A stretch of 64,000 nt of DNA from Boothiomyces macroporosus (Eukaryota; Chytridiomycota; Chytridiomycetes; Rhizophydiales; Terramycetaceae), in contig JADGKB010000044.1 in assembly GCA_027604185.1 (NCBI GenBank), forward strand, positions 45,398 through 109,397, in the 5' to 3' direction. A program made the position numbers and the translations under genes. The notes under the pieces were generated by a model. That model was given only the letters and a program-made list of their open reading frames with translations. It was not told the DNA's origin and ran no database searches. Position 1 is the first letter of the stretch. The number at the start of each line of letters is the position of its first letter. Positions 11,385 to 22,534 of this stretch are shown here, piece after piece.

Positions 11385-12050
11385 ATGATCTCTGTACCGT
11401 CTGAAGGGAAACCAGAGAGTGAAATTATTGTGCCGACATTTGAAAATACTTTGCCGTACGAATTCGAGGATATTAAACTACAGTATGATCCAACTGGGAA
11501 TCTGAAAGCAGGAACAGGAGCAACTGTCTGGGATTCTTCATTTGTATTACTGAAATATCTGGAATCGCAGTTCAAAAAGGGGCTGACTAAAGATAATCTT
11601 AGTATTATAGAACTGGGAGCGGGAACTGGTTTAGTTGGACTATCTTTAGGAACAATGTTGCCCAATGCTCAAATCACACTCACAGATCAAGCCTCAGTTG
11701 TACCGCTTCTCAAATTCAATGCCGAAAATGCCAAGTTATCAAATGTAAGAGTAGAGATACTTGATTGGAAGCAACCGCCTTTGCTGGAACAGTACGATAT
11801 GATTATAATGAGCGACTTGATTACTTGGCCTGAACTATACACACCGCTAGTGAATACAATAGATCTTCTCAGCAACGAAGAGACTCTAATAGTGTTTTCT
11901 CATGAATGCAGGAGCTTTGAAAAAGAACAAAAGTTTTACCAGAAACTGAGCAAGAAATTCCGGTTCAAGAATGTAGATGAAAATGAGCAGGATCCTGTTT
12001 ATAGATCGGACGACTTGTATTTGTTTACCGCCAAAAAGAAATGTGAATAA
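11385..12050 (+). CDS. METTL21-type protein-lysine methyltransferase
   Basis: A single exon of 221 residues. Class I SAM-dependent methyltransferase of the METTL21 / family-16 group: an N-terminal GTGATVWDSS segment, SAM-binding motif I IIELGAGTGLVGLSLG, an acidic residue after strand 2 (ITLTDQASVVPLLKFNAE), and the post-II region MIIMSDLITWPELYTPLV. Members methylate lysines on elongation factors, chaperones or other proteins; which target applies here cannot be judged. The family's usual DxxY is replaced by a more divergent SDLITWPELY. The stop codon overlaps AATAAA. Confidence 0.85.
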   Translation: MISVPSEGKPESEIIVPTFENTLPYEFEDIKLQYDPTGNLKAGTGATVWDSSFVLLKYLESQFKKGLTKDNLSIIELGAGTGLVGLSLGTMLPNAQITLTDQASVVPLLKFNAENAKLSNVRVEILDWKQPPLLEQYDMIIMSDLITWPELYTPLVNTIDLLSNEETLIVFSHECRSFEKEQKFYQKLSKKFRFKNVDENEQDPVYRSDDLYLFTAKKKCE

Positions 12051-12190
12051 TAAAGCTGTTTTGATAAAGAGGAGATCTTAACTGCTGATGAATTAGAACT
12101 AAACCATCGAATTTATGGTCACTTGAAGCGTGTTTAATTTCTCTTTGGTGCACGGCCAGCTTTTGCCAGGGCTCACCAAAGACAACTTTC

Positions 12191-13042
12191 ATGTTATCTG
12201 CCGCTTACAACATGTTCTCGTCACTTGTAGGCAAGCTCGAAGAAGAAGTAGTCGACAATGTAATTCAGCCAATCGTTCACTCTACCGTCAGCCAAAAGGT
12301 AGTAGAGTTGAGAGGTTGGGGATTCAAAGAACTTCCTTCAACCATTAAAGGTTGCATAAATGATACTGCTGCTGGGCCAAAAGAGGTCGAAATTGGAGGA
12401 AAGAAGCATACGATTTCAGCCGTCACTCATCACTTTCTGCAAAAGCATTTTGTAGAATCACCAAAAGCACAAGAGAAGCTGGATCGATTTTCAAACAAAT
12501 TCACTACTGAATTGGAGCCAGTTATATTGGACGTAACCAAGAACTCGGATAATGACATTACTGATTACACTGTACTCCAATTAAAAGTGGAACTAGGGCT
12601 GGCTAAAGCACCACCTACGACAGAAACCAAATCTAATGATTGGCCACCAATACCAGCCTTGCCAGAGCAACCCACTACCATTGATACTGTTGCTCATAAA
12701 GTTAGAACAACTGTAAGAGACGCAAACACCCGTATTTTGCCAGATATCGTTAAAGTGATTCCACCAACTCTTGAGTCTGTAATTACAAAGTTCATCAATC
12801 AAGAAATCCAAGAAGGATTTGAAGAGCTAAAACATGGCTGGAAGCTTTTGGATGGATTTGTAGATTGGGCTGAGAGGGGATTGGAACATGCCCAAAAAAC
12901 CATCTGCGAAGAGATTTTCAATATTGTTTGGGGAGGCATGGAACCAAAAATCACTCTGGATTTGAAAGCCAAATTGGTAGAGCTGGAGCAATCTGTTGCC
13001 GACTCTGTCAGAGCATCCATGAAAAAGATTCCAGGATTTTAA
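12191..13042 (+). CDS. Unrecognised 283-residue protein
   Basis: A single open frame from ATG 12191 (a second ATG lies at 12212) to TAA 13042, followed directly by AATAAA, so it looks like a real gene. No family was recognised. The protein is soluble and probably mostly helical, with a Pro-rich linker (about residues 140-165, WPPIPALPEQP) between two helical halves. The second half has amphipathic stretches such as FEELKHGWKLLDGFVDWAER. There is no signal peptide, membrane segment or Cys/His cluster. It lies between the methyltransferase and ARB1, all on the plus strand. Confidence 0.75.
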   Translation: MLSAAYNMFSSLVGKLEEEVVDNVIQPIVHSTVSQKVVELRGWGFKELPSTIKGCINDTAAGPKEVEIGGKKHTISAVTHHFLQKHFVESPKAQEKLDRFSNKFTTELEPVILDVTKNSDNDITDYTVLQLKVELGLAKAPPTTETKSNDWPPIPALPEQPTTIDTVAHKVRTTVRDANTRILPDIVKVIPPTLESVITKFINQEIQEGFEELKHGWKLLDGFVDWAERGLEHAQKTICEEIFNIVWGGMEPKITLDLKAKLVELEQSVADSVRASMKKIPGF

Positions 13043-13190
13043 TAAAAAGACACGCGTCAATTATTCATGTAAGCTTTAATACAATCAAGATCAAGAGATC
13101 TTTAGAGTCAGCCTGTGTTACGAAACGTTTGAGTGATCACGTGATATATATGAGTCTAAAAAAACTGAAGAAAAAATTTAAAAAAAAATC

Positions 13191-14997
13191 ATGGCTGGTG
13201 ATAAGGAAAAAAAAGAAAAGAAACCAAGAAGAGTTGGAAAAAGAAATAAGGAAGCCAGCGTCGAGAATATTACTGAAGCTGCAGCCAAAGTAGCTCTCGA
13301 CAATAACCGCTCTTCTACTGGTGTGTTGACTTCAGAAAAAAATTCCAGAGACGTAAAGGTAATTCCATAATTTAAATTAGATTGAATTGTACTCTTTGAA
13401 TTTCTTTTCACAAAATTTGATCAACGAAAGTACCATAGAATTGAACTATGGAAGACGGTACGGTTTAATTGGACCAAACGGGTCTGGTAAATCCACTTTC
13501 CTTCAATCCTTGGCAGCTAGAGAAGCACCAATTCCAGAACATATAGATATTTATTTATTGAATGCGGAATATGCACCTACAGAAATGTCTGCTTTGGAAG
13601 CAGTTATTAACGACGCTGAACTTGAAATCAAGAGATTGGAAAAACTGATGGAAGATATCTTGTCTGAAGATCCTGAATCACCATTGTTGGATGGTATTTA
13701 TGACCGTATTGAGGATTTGGATCCTGCAACATTTGAATCCAGAGCTGCCATGTTGCTGGATGGTCTTGGCTTCAGTCCTCAAAGAATGAAGATGAAGACA
13801 AAGGATTTGTCTGGTGGTTGGCGTATGAGAGTAGCTTTGGCCAAAGCTCTTTTCATCAAGCCTACCATGTTGATTCTCGATGAACCAACTAACCACTTGG
13901 ATTTAGGTGCTTGTGTGTGGCTTGAAGAATACTTGTCCAAGTATGATAGAATTTTGTTGCTTGTTTCCCACTCTCAAGATTTCCTCAACACTGTCTGTAC
14001 CAACATTATCGAACTTGACCACAAGAAACAATTGAAATATTATACTGGTAATTACGACATGTATATCAAGACCAAGAAGGAAAACGAAGTCAACCAAATG
14101 AAAGCTTACAAGAAGCAGCAAGAAGAAATTGCTGATATCAAGAAATTCATTGCATCTTGTGGTACTTTTGCCAACTTGGTAAAGCAAGCTAAATCCCGTC
14201 AAAAGATTTTGGACAAGATGGAAGCTGATGGTTTGATTGAAAAAGTTCCCGATGAAAAAGTATTTGACTTTACTTTCTGGTCTGCTGGTCCTCTTCCACC
14301 TCCAGTATTGGCATTCAATGACATGTCTTTCTCTTACAGTGGCAAAATGGATGATTTGATCTACAAAAACTTGGAATTTGGTGTTGATACCGAATCAAGA
14401 ATTGCTTTGGTGGGTCCTAACGGTGCTGGTAAATCCACATTGTTGAAATTGATGGCTGGCACACTGCACCCAACTGCTGGTACCATCAGCAGACATTCTC
14501 ACTTGAAAATTGGTGTTTACTCTCAACATTCAGCAGATCAATTGACTTTGGATAAATCCGCAGTTGACTATTTACGTAGTAAATTCCCTGAAATGCCACA
14601 AGATTTGCCATACTGGCGCCAAAATGTTGGCCGTTTCGGGTTGACTGGAAATGCACAATTATGTCCAATTGAACAGTTGTCAGATGGTCAAAGGGCACGT
14701 ATTGTTTTCTGTGAATTGTCCTTACACAGACCTAATCTTTTGCTTTTGGATGAACCTACTAACGCCCTTGATATTGAAACCATCGACTCATTGGCTAGAG
14801 CAATCAACCGATTCGAAGGTGGTGTAGTACTAGTATCCCACGATTTCAGATTGATTCGTCAAGTAGCAGAGGTAATTATAAATTAAATTTAGCAAATCTG
14901 GGTATGTGAAAATGGAAACATGAACTTGTGGGATGGATCCATTGCACAATACAAGGAAAAGTTGCGTAAAGAAGTCACAAAGAGTTTGCCAAAGTAA
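13191..14997 (+). CDS. ARB1: ABCF ATPase, Arb1-like ribosome biogenesis factor
   Basis: Three exons with introns 13359-13380 (22 nt) and 14872-14892 (21 nt) give 587 residues. A Lys-rich N-terminal tail precedes two ABC cassettes with no membrane segments. Cassette 1 has [17 protein letters not shown] and [10 protein letters not shown]; cassette 2 has [18 protein letters not shown] and [10 protein letters not shown]. The linker helix ([20 protein letters not shown]) and the C-terminal [16 protein letters not shown] fit the Arb1/ABCF2 group better than Gcn20 or eEF3. Arb1 acts in 40S and 60S subunit biogenesis and possibly ribosome quality control. The codon choice looks more regular than in neighbouring genes, as expected for high expression. 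Confidence 0.93.
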
Positions 14998-15106
14998 ATC
15001 AGTTAATAAAGCGTTCTGTTCATTAAAGTGTTACTCTCTAAAGTCAAGTTTTACACGAATTAAGCTATTTGAATGATTCCAAACAAACGTTTATTCATAT
15101 CGAGTC

Positions 15107-15820
15107 TCACTTGATATCTTTTCTAATCTTTTCCTTTGTAATCCCACATTCCTTATCATGGGCAGGAAAGATAGTATCAACATCCAGGCCCAGTATCTTT
15201 TCCACACTCTTTTTAGCATCCTGCATACAGCAAGTAGTAAGCCCAAAGATGCTACAAGAGGGGCAAGAAGAAAATGGAGAGTAGTTCATTAACGAATCAC
15301 CAACCATTACACTCTTGCTTTCCTTGTGTAAATACGACATTGATCCAAGTGTGTGTCCATGAGTGGTAACACAAACTAATCCGCCAATTGGTTGGTTATC
15401 TGTAATAGGTACCAGATACCCTTTACCAACTACCACTTTACTCCCATGATGAAACCTTCTAGTTGCATTAAACAAGAGCGTATCACCATTATCAGCATTG
15501 TATTTCTTTTCACCGGTCAAGTAAATAAACTCTTTCTCGTTTGCCATTATCTTTACATTTGGATAGTCTTTAATCAAAAGAGGAATTGCGGCAATATGAT
15601 CCAAGTGCCCGTGAGTTATAAAGATGTAGGAGAGCGTATCACCGTTCAATTGCGTTTTTATATCTTGAAGGAGTTGTGTTGAGTGTGCATCATAGCCGGC
15701 ATCGATTAGCGACCATCCAGAGTCGTGTTTGATTAGGAACGTGCTGACTGGGATTGTTATTGGCCCTTGCGTCCATGGGAGAGTATTTCTGAATAGTCCT
15801 GGCTTCACTTCAGTGTACAT
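15107..15820 (-). CDS. Metallo-beta-lactamase-fold hydrolase
   Basis: A single exon of 237 residues from the ATG at 15820; the frame extends upstream only to a TTG. Zn-ligand motifs of the MBL fold are all present: THGHLDH (HxHxDH), a following His in VTTHGHTLGSMSY, the metal-bridging Asp in VMVGDSLM, and the final His in FPAHDKE. The layout (LIDAGYD near residue 40, short loops) resembles the lactonase-like MBL subgroup. The substrate is unknown and could be a lactone, thioester or glyoxalase-type ester. A four-Cys stretch (CPSC ... TTCC, about residues 190-205) is unusual. It reads as cytosolic. Confidence 0.85.
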   Translation of the reverse strand: MYTEVKPGLFRNTLPWTQGPITIPVSTFLIKHDSGWSLIDAGYDAHSTQLLQDIKTQLNGDTLSYIFITHGHLDHIAAIPLLIKDYPNVKIMANEKEFIYLTGEKKYNADNGDTLLFNATRRFHHGSKVVVGKGYLVPITDNQPIGGLVCVTTHGHTLGSMSYLHKESKSVMVGDSLMNYSPFSSCPSCSIFGLTTCCMQDAKKSVEKILGLDVDTIFPAHDKECGITKEKIRKDIK

Positions 15821-15924
15821 TAATGTATATGAAAGCAAGTGCTTTTTAAACTTTTTTTGCCGAGGACTGACCGCAGCATTGGCACGTGAATATTCTTGAA
15901 ACCAGTCATAAGATAAAAGGTAGT

Positions 15925-16513
15925 TTATTTCAACCTGGATAAACCTTCCTTTACAGACTCGGTAAATGAAGGAGACACATTGGTGAAATACGCTTTAATC
16001 AGCAGTTCACCTAGTCGTCCCTTCATAGATCCAACAAATTGGTCGTTATAAAAAACTACAAGTTCATCCTTGTTCTTGTAAAACAGTAACCGAGACTGTT
16101 TCTTGAAATGCTTGATTGCCAACAAACTCTTGAATTCTTGGATTTCTTGTTCGCTAGGTTTTTCCAGTTGCTTGTTTAGTAATCGAAGGAATCCATTCCT
16201 CATGTGCGCTCCATCCGTATCCCTTTTTAATCACAGAATACCTGTATGGAATGATTTGCAGACAGCATTCATCATAGATGTCATTGAATCGCTTTGGTAG
16301 ATAGAAAGAGATGGTGTAAGCAGTGATATTGAGAAAAGTAACTTTTCTAGCTCCTAAACCTACCAAATGGAATCGCTCAAGAACAGTGTTTGGGATTAGA
16401 GTCTTTGTGTTTGGTTCAATAGTGGTTTGGGTTTGATCGCAATATACCTTTGAGGAAATAATACCTTGATTAGTATATTTAAACCTAGTATTAGTATATT
16501 TAAACCTATTCAT
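15925..16513 (-). CDS. Chalcone-isomerase-like protein (Aim18/Aim46 type)
   Basis: Two exons around a 19-nt intron at 16223-16241 give 189 residues. The motif LVGLGARKVTFLNITAYTIS and, across the splice junction, IIPYRDTDGAHMRNGFLRLL match the chalcone-isomerase fold found in fungal mitochondrial Aim18/Aim46, where the protein is not a flavonoid enzyme. The N-terminus contains a tandem copy of a 20/21-nt intron-like sequence (16465-16505) that, read through, encodes a doubled RFKYTN peptide, so the first 20 residues are uncertain. The gene is divergent from DBF4 over about 100 bp. Confidence 0.8.
16465..16505 (-). repeat. Tandem duplicate of an intron-like sequence
   Basis: On the minus strand, directly after ATGAATAG, two adjacent units both start GTTTAAATATACTAAT and both end in AG (21 nt at 16485-16505, 20 nt at 16465-16484). 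Each has the exact donor, branch and acceptor layout of this genome's introns. Read through, they add a repeated FKYTN peptide to the chalcone-isomerase-like protein. Removing only the 21-nt unit keeps the frame; removing both does not. Confidence 0.7.
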
Positions 16514-16616
16514 TATGATCACACTATACCTGTATCAATAAGACTTACCTATATTAAAATGGCGTACCAAGAGGAAGAGCAAGTTTTCGAATTACATTCA
16601 TTTTCGGACAATCTCA

Positions 16617-19600
16617 ATGCAACAATTGGAAAAGTTCAAAACATTCGTCTTCTATTTCGATGACCTGGATTCAACCAAATACCAAAAGATAACTGAATTT
16701 GGAGCTAAAATTAAAAAGAATCTCTCCTTGGAAATCACTCATTTTATCAGCAACCAAAATGAAATCATAGAATTCGCTAGAGTGATGAATAAATTAGTCT
16801 GGAGTGAAGAGAGTAATTATTGCTAATATAGAACTAGCTACTGTTCTAAATAAACTAGAGATAATCAGAGAACAAAACAAGGAAAATAGAATGAAACTCG
16901 TTCCTCCAATAAAGCGAGATCCAAGAGTAGATCCATTAAAAGAAAGCAGAAAATCAAACAAGCTGCTACAACTGCTATCAATGGAAAAGACTGGGGGAAC
17001 TAGAAAAGAGTTTACCCTTCCGTTTATCCAGATTCTAGAAACTTCAAACCAATACAAGCCAATCTTAGAATATCAAGGAAAACTACAATCTTCAATAATA
17101 TACAGCCGCAAAGACAAGCCTTCTGCCTTTTCACTAGAAAAACAAATCAACCTCAAAGAATCAATTTCATCAAAAACTAATTCTACTGTTAATAGCTGTA
17201 TGACTACATCAACGGCAAAGAGTGTAAAAAGAAAAACTGTTGGTGGCTACTGTGAAAACTGCAATGTAAAGTACTCTTGCTTAAAGAAACACTTGGAATC
17301 ATTCAAGCATCAAAAATTAACTAAATCCAACTTGTTTCAGTCTGTGGATGTGTTTATATCGAAACTGAATCAAAATAGAAAGAGCCTGGAAAAGAAATCT
17401 ATAGAAAATATAGGTTTTAAAGAGATGAATGGTTTAAATAGTTTCAAGGAAAGAGAATTAATGGATATTTTAGAGCAAAAGGAGGTGCAAACTATGGAAG
17501 GAAAAGAGACGGTGGATTTTGTAATGTCAGAGACCCTTGATAATGGTGAAAAGATGGATAGAGTAGATGCGAATGATAAAAACTTGGATATTCCTATGGT
17601 ATCTGAAATAAATGGTGGTCAAGAGAATACAGCGATGGGCAAAATGATAGAGGAAAGCAATACTGAAGCTTGTTTGAATAATAACGAAAAAGTTGAAGAG
17701 TCTAATTTGACAGAGGCAGTAGTGGATAAAGACATGGAAATTGTTTATACTAGTGATATTCAAAAGCATGATTCGGTTGGTGAAACATCTGGTTCAAAGG
17801 ATAATACACACGAGGAACTTTTCAAACCCCAAGACACTCTAGAAAAACAACAAGAAATACAGAGTACAATCTTCAATAAAGATGCAACTGTGGATGAAAA
17901 GAAGGAAGAGATATTACCAATTGAAGTGAAATGTGAAAAATTAAAAGAAAAAGGGTTTGTGATTAAAATTCCCAACATTCACTATGTACCTCGAACTCTT
18001 GAATCAAAAAATACTGAAACCAAAACTCCAGATCAAGATGAATTCAAGGAATGTCAGCAGGAAATAAAAAATGAGGTTGTTGGAAAGCTTGAAGCAGATC
18101 AGGTAGTGAATAAAGAGGTACCAAACAAAGCGGATATAGAACATCCCATTATACCTGGTTTTGAAGAAGGCGAAAAAAGTTCAGCAATAGAGATAATTGT
18201 GGAAAACCTAACAGAAGCACATATGAACGACTGTCAAGTACAATCTACGTGCGATATTGTCGAAAATGATGGGCAAGATCTAAATATCGCATCTTTTAAA
18301 TCTACGCTTGACAATATGACGGATTGTTTAACGAGTTACTTTACTGCTGGTAAAGATGTTGATATGCAATCAACAAAGAGCCAAAGCGAGATGGATATAG
18401 AAATATTACAGCATAGTAGTGTTGAATTGGAAGATGGTGAATTAATTGAAGAATTGGAAGAAGGTGAATTATTTGAAAAGGATTTGAAATGTGAGTCTAT
18501 AGAACAATTGGAGAATGTGGAAAAACAGCTTGATGCTTTTCGTAACAAAGAAATAGTGAAATTAGACCGAAAAGATGCGAATGTAGATATTCAAGAAAAT
18601 ATTGCAAATCCCTCAGTTTTGTACCATGTAATTGATAATGATCAAGCAACTAGTGAAAAGCAAGAATTGTCAAGTCAATCTGCCGACCAATGTAAAAATA
18701 TAGAGTACGTGGAATCATTTGACGATGTAATTTCACATTTCATTGATTTGCAGAAAACATCAGGCAATTAAATTCTAACTATAGAAAACTTGGAATTGCA
18801 ACATTCAAGCAATCAAAATGACCTGCAGGCATTAGTTTATAATCAAAACAATGCAGAGTCACCTTCATATACCAGCACCACCAGCCAATTTCCTCAGTTT
18901 TCTTTCCATATGCCCAACGAAATGTTTATTGACGATACTGCTAAAGCTGCACCTCGCGTGCTATTTCCAGAGAGCACAAATTATTTTGAAACGGAAACTT
19001 TCAAAGCTTCTACAGAATACATACAAGACTTGTCAGATAAAACGATTGATGATATAATAGATTCTGGAATAGAGTTGCTAAAATATGGAAAGAGCATAAC
19101 GAATACCCAAATCACCCAGTATGGTCGATGTGAACTTGTATATAATTCTCCAGCCAAAGACAACATTAGAAATGATTCAAATCAAAAGAAAACCAAAGAT
19201 ACCAACACTTGTGAGTTACTGGGTTTTACAACACCTACAAAGCACTCACTACAAAGCTCTGATTCTGGAGATAGCGATAGTTTAGTAAAGTACACTTCGT
19301 CAAATATACGGAATAATTACAAGAATGACCAAAATGGTGTGCAAATCGTGTCAGATGTCGACCGTAGCTCTGCTTATCCACAAAAGAAATTTGATTCAAC
19401 TGATAGACTATTGCAAGAGCTCGGATTAACAGGAGATTCGTCACTAAGCCAACTTAGTTCTGAAGATATGGATTTCTTTAAAATAGACGATTTACAAAAC
19501 GAACAAGGCGCTGGAAACTTGGCTTCATCGTACGATCTCTCTTCTTCTTTCAAAGACCTAGATGTTTTCCCAGAAAAGCCATCTATTTATGCTTCGACTA

Positions 19601-19965
19601 AATATGATTCACCACAGAGAAAGAATGACAATCCATTGGTTTATTCGACGTTTAGTTCACCGACAAAGTCAGAGAATCCTCTAATTGGTTCTAGTGTGCA
19701 ATCTGGCCCGATCAGACAAGAATTAGTATCCACAGATATTCCTTCACATGAATATGAATCAGCAAGAGAGCAGCAGTACATACCCAATCCATATCATAGA
19801 AGCAACTCCAAGTATTCCACTCATGTCTTTCGAATGGAAAGGAATACACAAAGATATTCACCCTATTTCAACAGATATAATAGTCCAAAAAGTGAGCGAA
19901 GCGTTGATTTAGACATTAACGGCGTACCTCTCGTTCGCCCAGCCAGAAAAACTCGGAATAAATAA
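16617..19965 (+). CDS. DBF4: Dbf4-like regulatory subunit of Cdc7 kinase
   Basis: Three exons with introns 16813-16831 (19 nt) and 18764-18784 (21 nt, GC-AG) give 1102 residues. Residues about 1-65 form the Dbf4 BRCT-like region (FKTFVFYFDDLDSTKY ... EITHFISNQNE). Motif M follows (FIQILETSNQYKPILEYQG), and the Dbf4 zinc finger, motif C, lies near 203-230 (GYCENCNVKYSCLKKHLESF then H). The rest is long, acidic and low-complexity. Dbf4 activates Cdc7 to fire replication origins through MCM phosphorylation. The last 390 residues depend on the GC-AG splice; without it the protein ends at 18771 and the downstream frame has no nearby ATG. A separate downstream gene is possible but less likely. Confidence 0.82.
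18764..18784 (+). other. GC-AG ultrashort intron in DBF4
   Basis: 21 nt with donor GCAATT, branch-like TTCTAAC and acceptor TATAG. It removes an in-frame TAA and joins the 18763 and 18785 frames exactly. It is the only GC donor among the introns placed. Confidence 0.65.
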
Positions 19966-19991
19966 ATGTTATATTAAATAGTTTGGGTAAA

Positions 19992-20558
19992 TTACAGCTG
20001 GTCTTCTAAATACTTGGAAATGTTTGTTTTTATATTTGGCTTTACAAACTTTGACCGAAGTGATATAAAGAAAGGCTTGGTGTCAACTGTAACCATTTTA
20101 TTCCTACGTTAGCATTATTTACTCGTCCACATCAATTGCAGTGCAACTGAAAATGTATTCGCCTTCAACTTTGATGTTCAGGTCATTAAATAAAAAAAAC
20201 ATTTTGTGTGTCTTGTCTAGATCAAGCAGCACTTTTCCAGCTGTTACTATTTCGCCTGCTAGATTATCCATATAACGCGTCTTGAAATAGTATGAATTCT
20301 GCAATATACTGAGATTCTCCGATCTGTCGATTGGATACAATGTTATACTACAAATGATATTATAAGCTTGAAGCTATATTATTCCGTTATTTACTTTGTG
20401 TAGCGGTTGCGGAATATCGAATTCCAGTTCTAGAATCAACGGAGGAAATCTATGTTAGTATTAGAGTACAGCAAGCTCTTTAGGTATGGTGACATTACAC
20501 CTGATTCTCTTCCTTTGAAGGGAGATTGTTTTACAACCAACTTGAAGTCTGTCGTCAT
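19992..20558 (-). CDS. Velvet-domain protein A
   Basis: Four exons and three introns (20450-20469, 20374-20394, 20104-20122; 20, 21 and 19 nt) give 168 residues, essentially only a velvet domain. Order: KLVVKQSPFKGRESG (velvet strand 1 and loop), FPPLILELEF, SYYFKTRYMDNLAGEIV, MFFLFNDLNIKVEGEYIFSC (the family's FxFxDLSIRxEGxYR core) and the C-terminal FISLRSKFVKPNIKTNISKY. Velvet proteins are fungal NF-kappaB-like DNA-binding factors that act as homo- or heterodimers in development and secondary metabolism. It is much smaller than Ascomycete VeA/VelB and has no extra tails. First of four tandem paralogues; convergent with DBF4 (26 bp). Confidence 0.85.
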
Positions 20559-20961
20559 TTGCAGATAAAGAGTGTAAATTTTCGTCTGTGGGTACAATTT
20601 TACGATTTGGGCAAGAAAGAGACATCTCTTCCACGTACACATAGATGCTTGAATCACATTGAAATCTGCAACTGCAATGTATTTGCTTGTTAAATCGGAT
20701 CAGATCTTTGGTAATATATGGTTCATGATATTTGGGAATTCCTTGCAAACGTGCGGTTATATCTACAAACAGAACATTATTCAATAAAAATACATGCAAA
20801 TTTTAAGCCATTTCAATATTTTGATCTTTTGTTTATATTAGTGGATCCATAGTTATTAGTCATTATGAATCACAGTTTGTAACGCGAAATCAACATTAGA
20901 TAAAACTACGATATTTTGAAAATTATACAAAGTAATACACTTGCTTTACAGTAATATAGGG
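20559..20961. other. Spacer between velvet genes A and B
   Basis: 403 bp. A minus-strand open frame at 20461-20799 overlaps gene A in another frame. Its upstream part has a Cys-containing stretch (HCSCRFQCDSS), but no homology or splice partner was recognised. I do not call it a gene. Confidence 0.4.
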
Positions 20962-21554
20962 TTAGATTCCGCCAATTTGTTCCAGTTGAGAATCTAGAGA
21001 TTTTGAAAGAAGTGTCCTAATATTTGCTTTGACAAATTCTGTCCTGAATACCACGGAAAATGGAGGAGTATCTACTGCCTCTGATAATAGGCCGCTAAGT
21101 ATTAATCAGATGTACCTTTGAATATCAATGGCAGTGCAGCTAAACTTGTATTCGCCTATAACTTTGATATTCAAGTCCTCAAAGAGAAAGAATATCTTGT
21201 GCTTGGAATCTTGTTTATCAAACAGTATCACTCCATTCTTTATGAGGTCCCCGCTAAAGTTCTGGGTATATGGAGTTCTAGAGTAGAATGAGTTTTCTAG
21301 TGTCCCGCAACACTCCTCATCCAACGATATCAGATTTAACATGCAAATAAAGTTATATTTCCGTAACTATGGTGAATATCAAGCTACCTGTTCCAATTCT
21401 TGTGGTATATTAAACTTCAATTCCAGAACTAGAGATGGGTATCTAATGTCAAGATTAACTACAGGCAACTTTGTAGAAATGGTTTCTTCAATCCAGACTC
21501 TCTTCCTTTGAACGGCGATTGTCTCACTTGGAGTTGTGGTTTGCCCAGTATCAT
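20962..21554 (-). CDS. Velvet-domain protein B
   Basis: Four exons with introns 21443-21462, 21367-21387 and 21095-21115 (20, 21, 21 nt) encode 176 residues from the ATG at 21554. Blocks in order: LQVRQSPFKGRESGLKKPF, YPSLVLELKF, a Cys pair in LDEECCGTLENSFYSRTPY, IFFLFEDLNIKVIGEYKFSC and VVFRTEFVKANIRTLLS. The introns interrupt the same places as in genes A, C and D. It is closer to gene C (shared ECCG and NSFYSRTPYTQNF) than to A or D, which points to a recent B/C duplication. Probably a nuclear velvet-type transcription factor, inferred from the family. Confidence 0.85.
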
Positions 21555-22534
21555 TGAACCCAGACAAAAATTTTAGTAAGGGAAAATCCTGTTACCGCCC
21601 TTGAAATTTGATATCTTTGGGTTACACGCGATCATTGACAAAAACGAATGATGATTCACAATAATGCAGAAAGGTCCGTTAAGATCATTTGGCTTTGAAA
21701 TTGTACCTGCTATTAAAATTAATCTTTTTTATTTTTCCTCTTAATTTTTCCACTGGACAGCAAAAGCATCGCATTGATGGGAATAGATGAATCTGGCACT
21801 ATATTACGATCGGTTGGTAATATTTTAGAGTTGGATTTATGACTATTATTTAAGAGCAAATCTTGAGGTTTATCCGGTAACCTCCAAAACATCCGGAATC
21901 AAGCATTATCTTGGTAGAGAATAAATCGTAATTGCAAGATCAGTGTAACAGGATCAAATATCAATTTTGCACTGATGCCGAGCTGAATAGTTGTGAATGT
22001 TGGACTTGAAAGCAAACAGAAAACAGTAGCAAACCATGATACAAAGTGAGTATGTAACTTTAATCGCCTTTTCGTTTGTGTATTTTCCACAGTGTGGTGG
22101 AATTGCGTAATGCCAAGAGGTGTTTCTCTAGAAAGAGTAGTTATAGATTCACTAAAAGCATTACTATCTGGTCTCCTGTTCTTGGCATTTACAGAATCGT
22201 CTTTCTAGAAAACTATTTTTGTTAATTAGAAATAGATGGCTTGCAAAAGTTGTTTGCCTTAATAGATACTGTGACGTTTCCAAAGACTTGCTTCTTGCGG
22301 AAAGGGTGAATGATTACTCATTATTTTTAATAATCACAAATACCGTCCTCCAATTGAATGGAAAATAAAAAGTAGATTTGACTCACTATTATTCATTATA
22401 CCTAATAGCAGGAGATGATAATCTTTTTTTCAAGTATCGATTTGTGTAATTCTGAAAATCAACAGTTCATTCAACCTGATCTGTACCAACAAATGTTTTA
22501 ACAGGTTTATTCTGTATTTACTCGACGAACAACA
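21555..22534. other. Long spacer between velvet genes B and C
   Basis: 980 bp, clearly longer than other gaps here. A minus-strand frame at 21899-22090 contains VTLILQLRF, similar to the velvet block PSLILQIDF in the intact copies, and a short frame lies at 21719-21892. These could be remains of a decayed fifth velvet copy, but no other velvet block is visible. Otherwise AT-rich sequence with no feature I can support. Confidence 0.35.

Noticed and set aside
20461..20799. Minus-strand 112-codon ORF upstream of velvet gene A
   Set aside because: Its second half is an alternative frame of velvet A and the first half has no recognised family or splice partner.
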